Shown one piece after another: positions 12,524 through 12,809 of a stretch of DNA of 12,809 nt. The stretch is taken from positions 1 through 12,809 of the forward strand of contig CAYOBW010000203.1 in the NCBI GenBank assembly GCA_964402115.1, written 5' to 3'. Source of the DNA: CAYOBW01 sp964402115 (GTDB lineage: Bacteria > Verrucomicrobiota > Kiritimatiellia > UBA8416 > CAYOBW01). The notes below the pieces were generated by a model. That model had not been told where the DNA came from. It saw nothing but the letters and a program-made list of their open reading frames with translations, and searched no databases. How positions within the stretch are numbered: position 1 is the first letter of the stretch; each line of letters starts with the position of its first letter. Position numbers and translations under genes: made by a program.

Positions 12524-12809
12524 GCTTCCACCACCCCGCCTTGCTCTGGCTGCTCGCCATGCCCGTGCTCTGGGCGTTCTGGCAGTGGGTCCGGCGCGGG
12601 CATCCCGTCGCGCTGCCGTTCGACTACGGCCGCCAGGGCGCGGGCCGGCGCCTGCGTGCGCTGGTCAACCTGACCGAGACCCTGCCCGCGCTGCTGCTCG
12701 CCGTCGCGGTGCTTGTTCTCGCCGGGCCGCGCCAGCCCGCCCCCCCCGAGGACGAACGCATCCTCAACAACATCATCATCTGCCTCGACATGTCCGGACC
12801 GATGTCGAT
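12520..12809 (+). CDS. BatA-type vWA membrane protein, 5' part (cut by window end)
   Basis: Only 96 full codons are in the window. Two hydrophobic segments (about residues 7-23, ALLWLLAMPVLWAFWQW, and 55-70, LPALLLAVAVLVLAGP) flank a basic loop. The vWA domain then begins with ILNNIIICLDMSGPMS. This is the usual layout of BatA/BatB-like aerotolerance-type proteins in MoxR clusters: N-terminal helices, then a vWA domain facing the periplasm. The metal site motif DxSxS reads Asp90-Met-Ser92-Gly-Pro94 here, so its second serine is replaced by proline. The ATG overlaps the preceding stop (ATGA). The rest of the gene, and any batB, TPR or BatD genes, lie outside the window. Confidence 0.85.
   Translation, partial: MSFHHPALLWLLAMPVLWAFWQWVRRGHPVALPFDYGRQGAGRRLRALVNLTETLPALLLAVAVLVLAGPRQPAPPEDERILNNIIICLDMSGPMS

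Overview
The window comes from a GC-rich bacterium. The gene content fits the Planctomycetota-Verrucomicrobiota-Kiritimatiellota group: a secreted sulfatase, a Tat-exported sugar-isomerase-like protein, a malectin-like secreted protein, a C-terminal module of the autotransporter/PEP-CTERM type, a RAYT fossil and intergenic palindromes. This placement is an inference from gene families; no rRNA or other phylogenetic marker is present. No tRNA, rRNA, CRISPR array or intact transposase was seen.

Layout. Positions 1-487 hold no convincing gene but carry an 8-bp tandem repeat (53-76) and a regular, palindromic array of octamers (213-366). A short plus-strand operon follows: a 132-residue exported protein (488-886), then an FGly-type sulfatase (892-2337, possibly from 883). 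Eight bases beyond the sulfatase stop lies the stop of a minus-strand operon read from 5853 to 2346: a MATE transporter with a large internal deletion, a Tat-type sugar-isomerase-like protein and a malectin-like secreted protein. Its genes are joined by TGATG and ATGA overlaps. A 65-residue single-pass membrane protein (6128-5931) lies upstream of it on the same strand.

Positions 6129-7723 are an accessory patch. It has a decayed C-terminal piece of a REP-associated tyrosine transposase, a GC-rich hairpin, and two direct copies of a roughly 107-bp repeat built on an inverted repeat. Those copies bracket a lone 148-residue TDD-superfamily (Tsr3/DTW-like) RNA-modification gene. Downstream of it are a 14-bp repeat and a cluster of hairpins.

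From 7724 to the end all genes point forward. First is a secreted two-domain metallophosphoesterase whose second, purple-acid-phosphatase-like half has lost its metal ligands. Then comes a MoxR-type cluster: MoxR AAA+ ATPase, DUF58 vWA protein, a membrane-anchored protein in the position of DUF4381, and the start of a BatA-type vWA protein cut by the window end. Junctions in the cluster are 7 bp, ATGA and ATGA, so it is almost certainly one transcript. By family knowledge, such clusters pair an ATPase with vWA proteins at the membrane in envelope or chaperone-like roles.

How the parts may work together (inference): the sulfatase, isomerase-like and malectin-like genes suggest extracellular handling of a sulfated glycan. 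The phosphoesterase lies 27 bp before moxR and may be co-transcribed with it. I see no clear defence or secondary-metabolite system. The most unusual items are the eroded phosphatase domain, the spliced-looking MATE gene, the octamer array, and the repeat-bracketed TDD gene.
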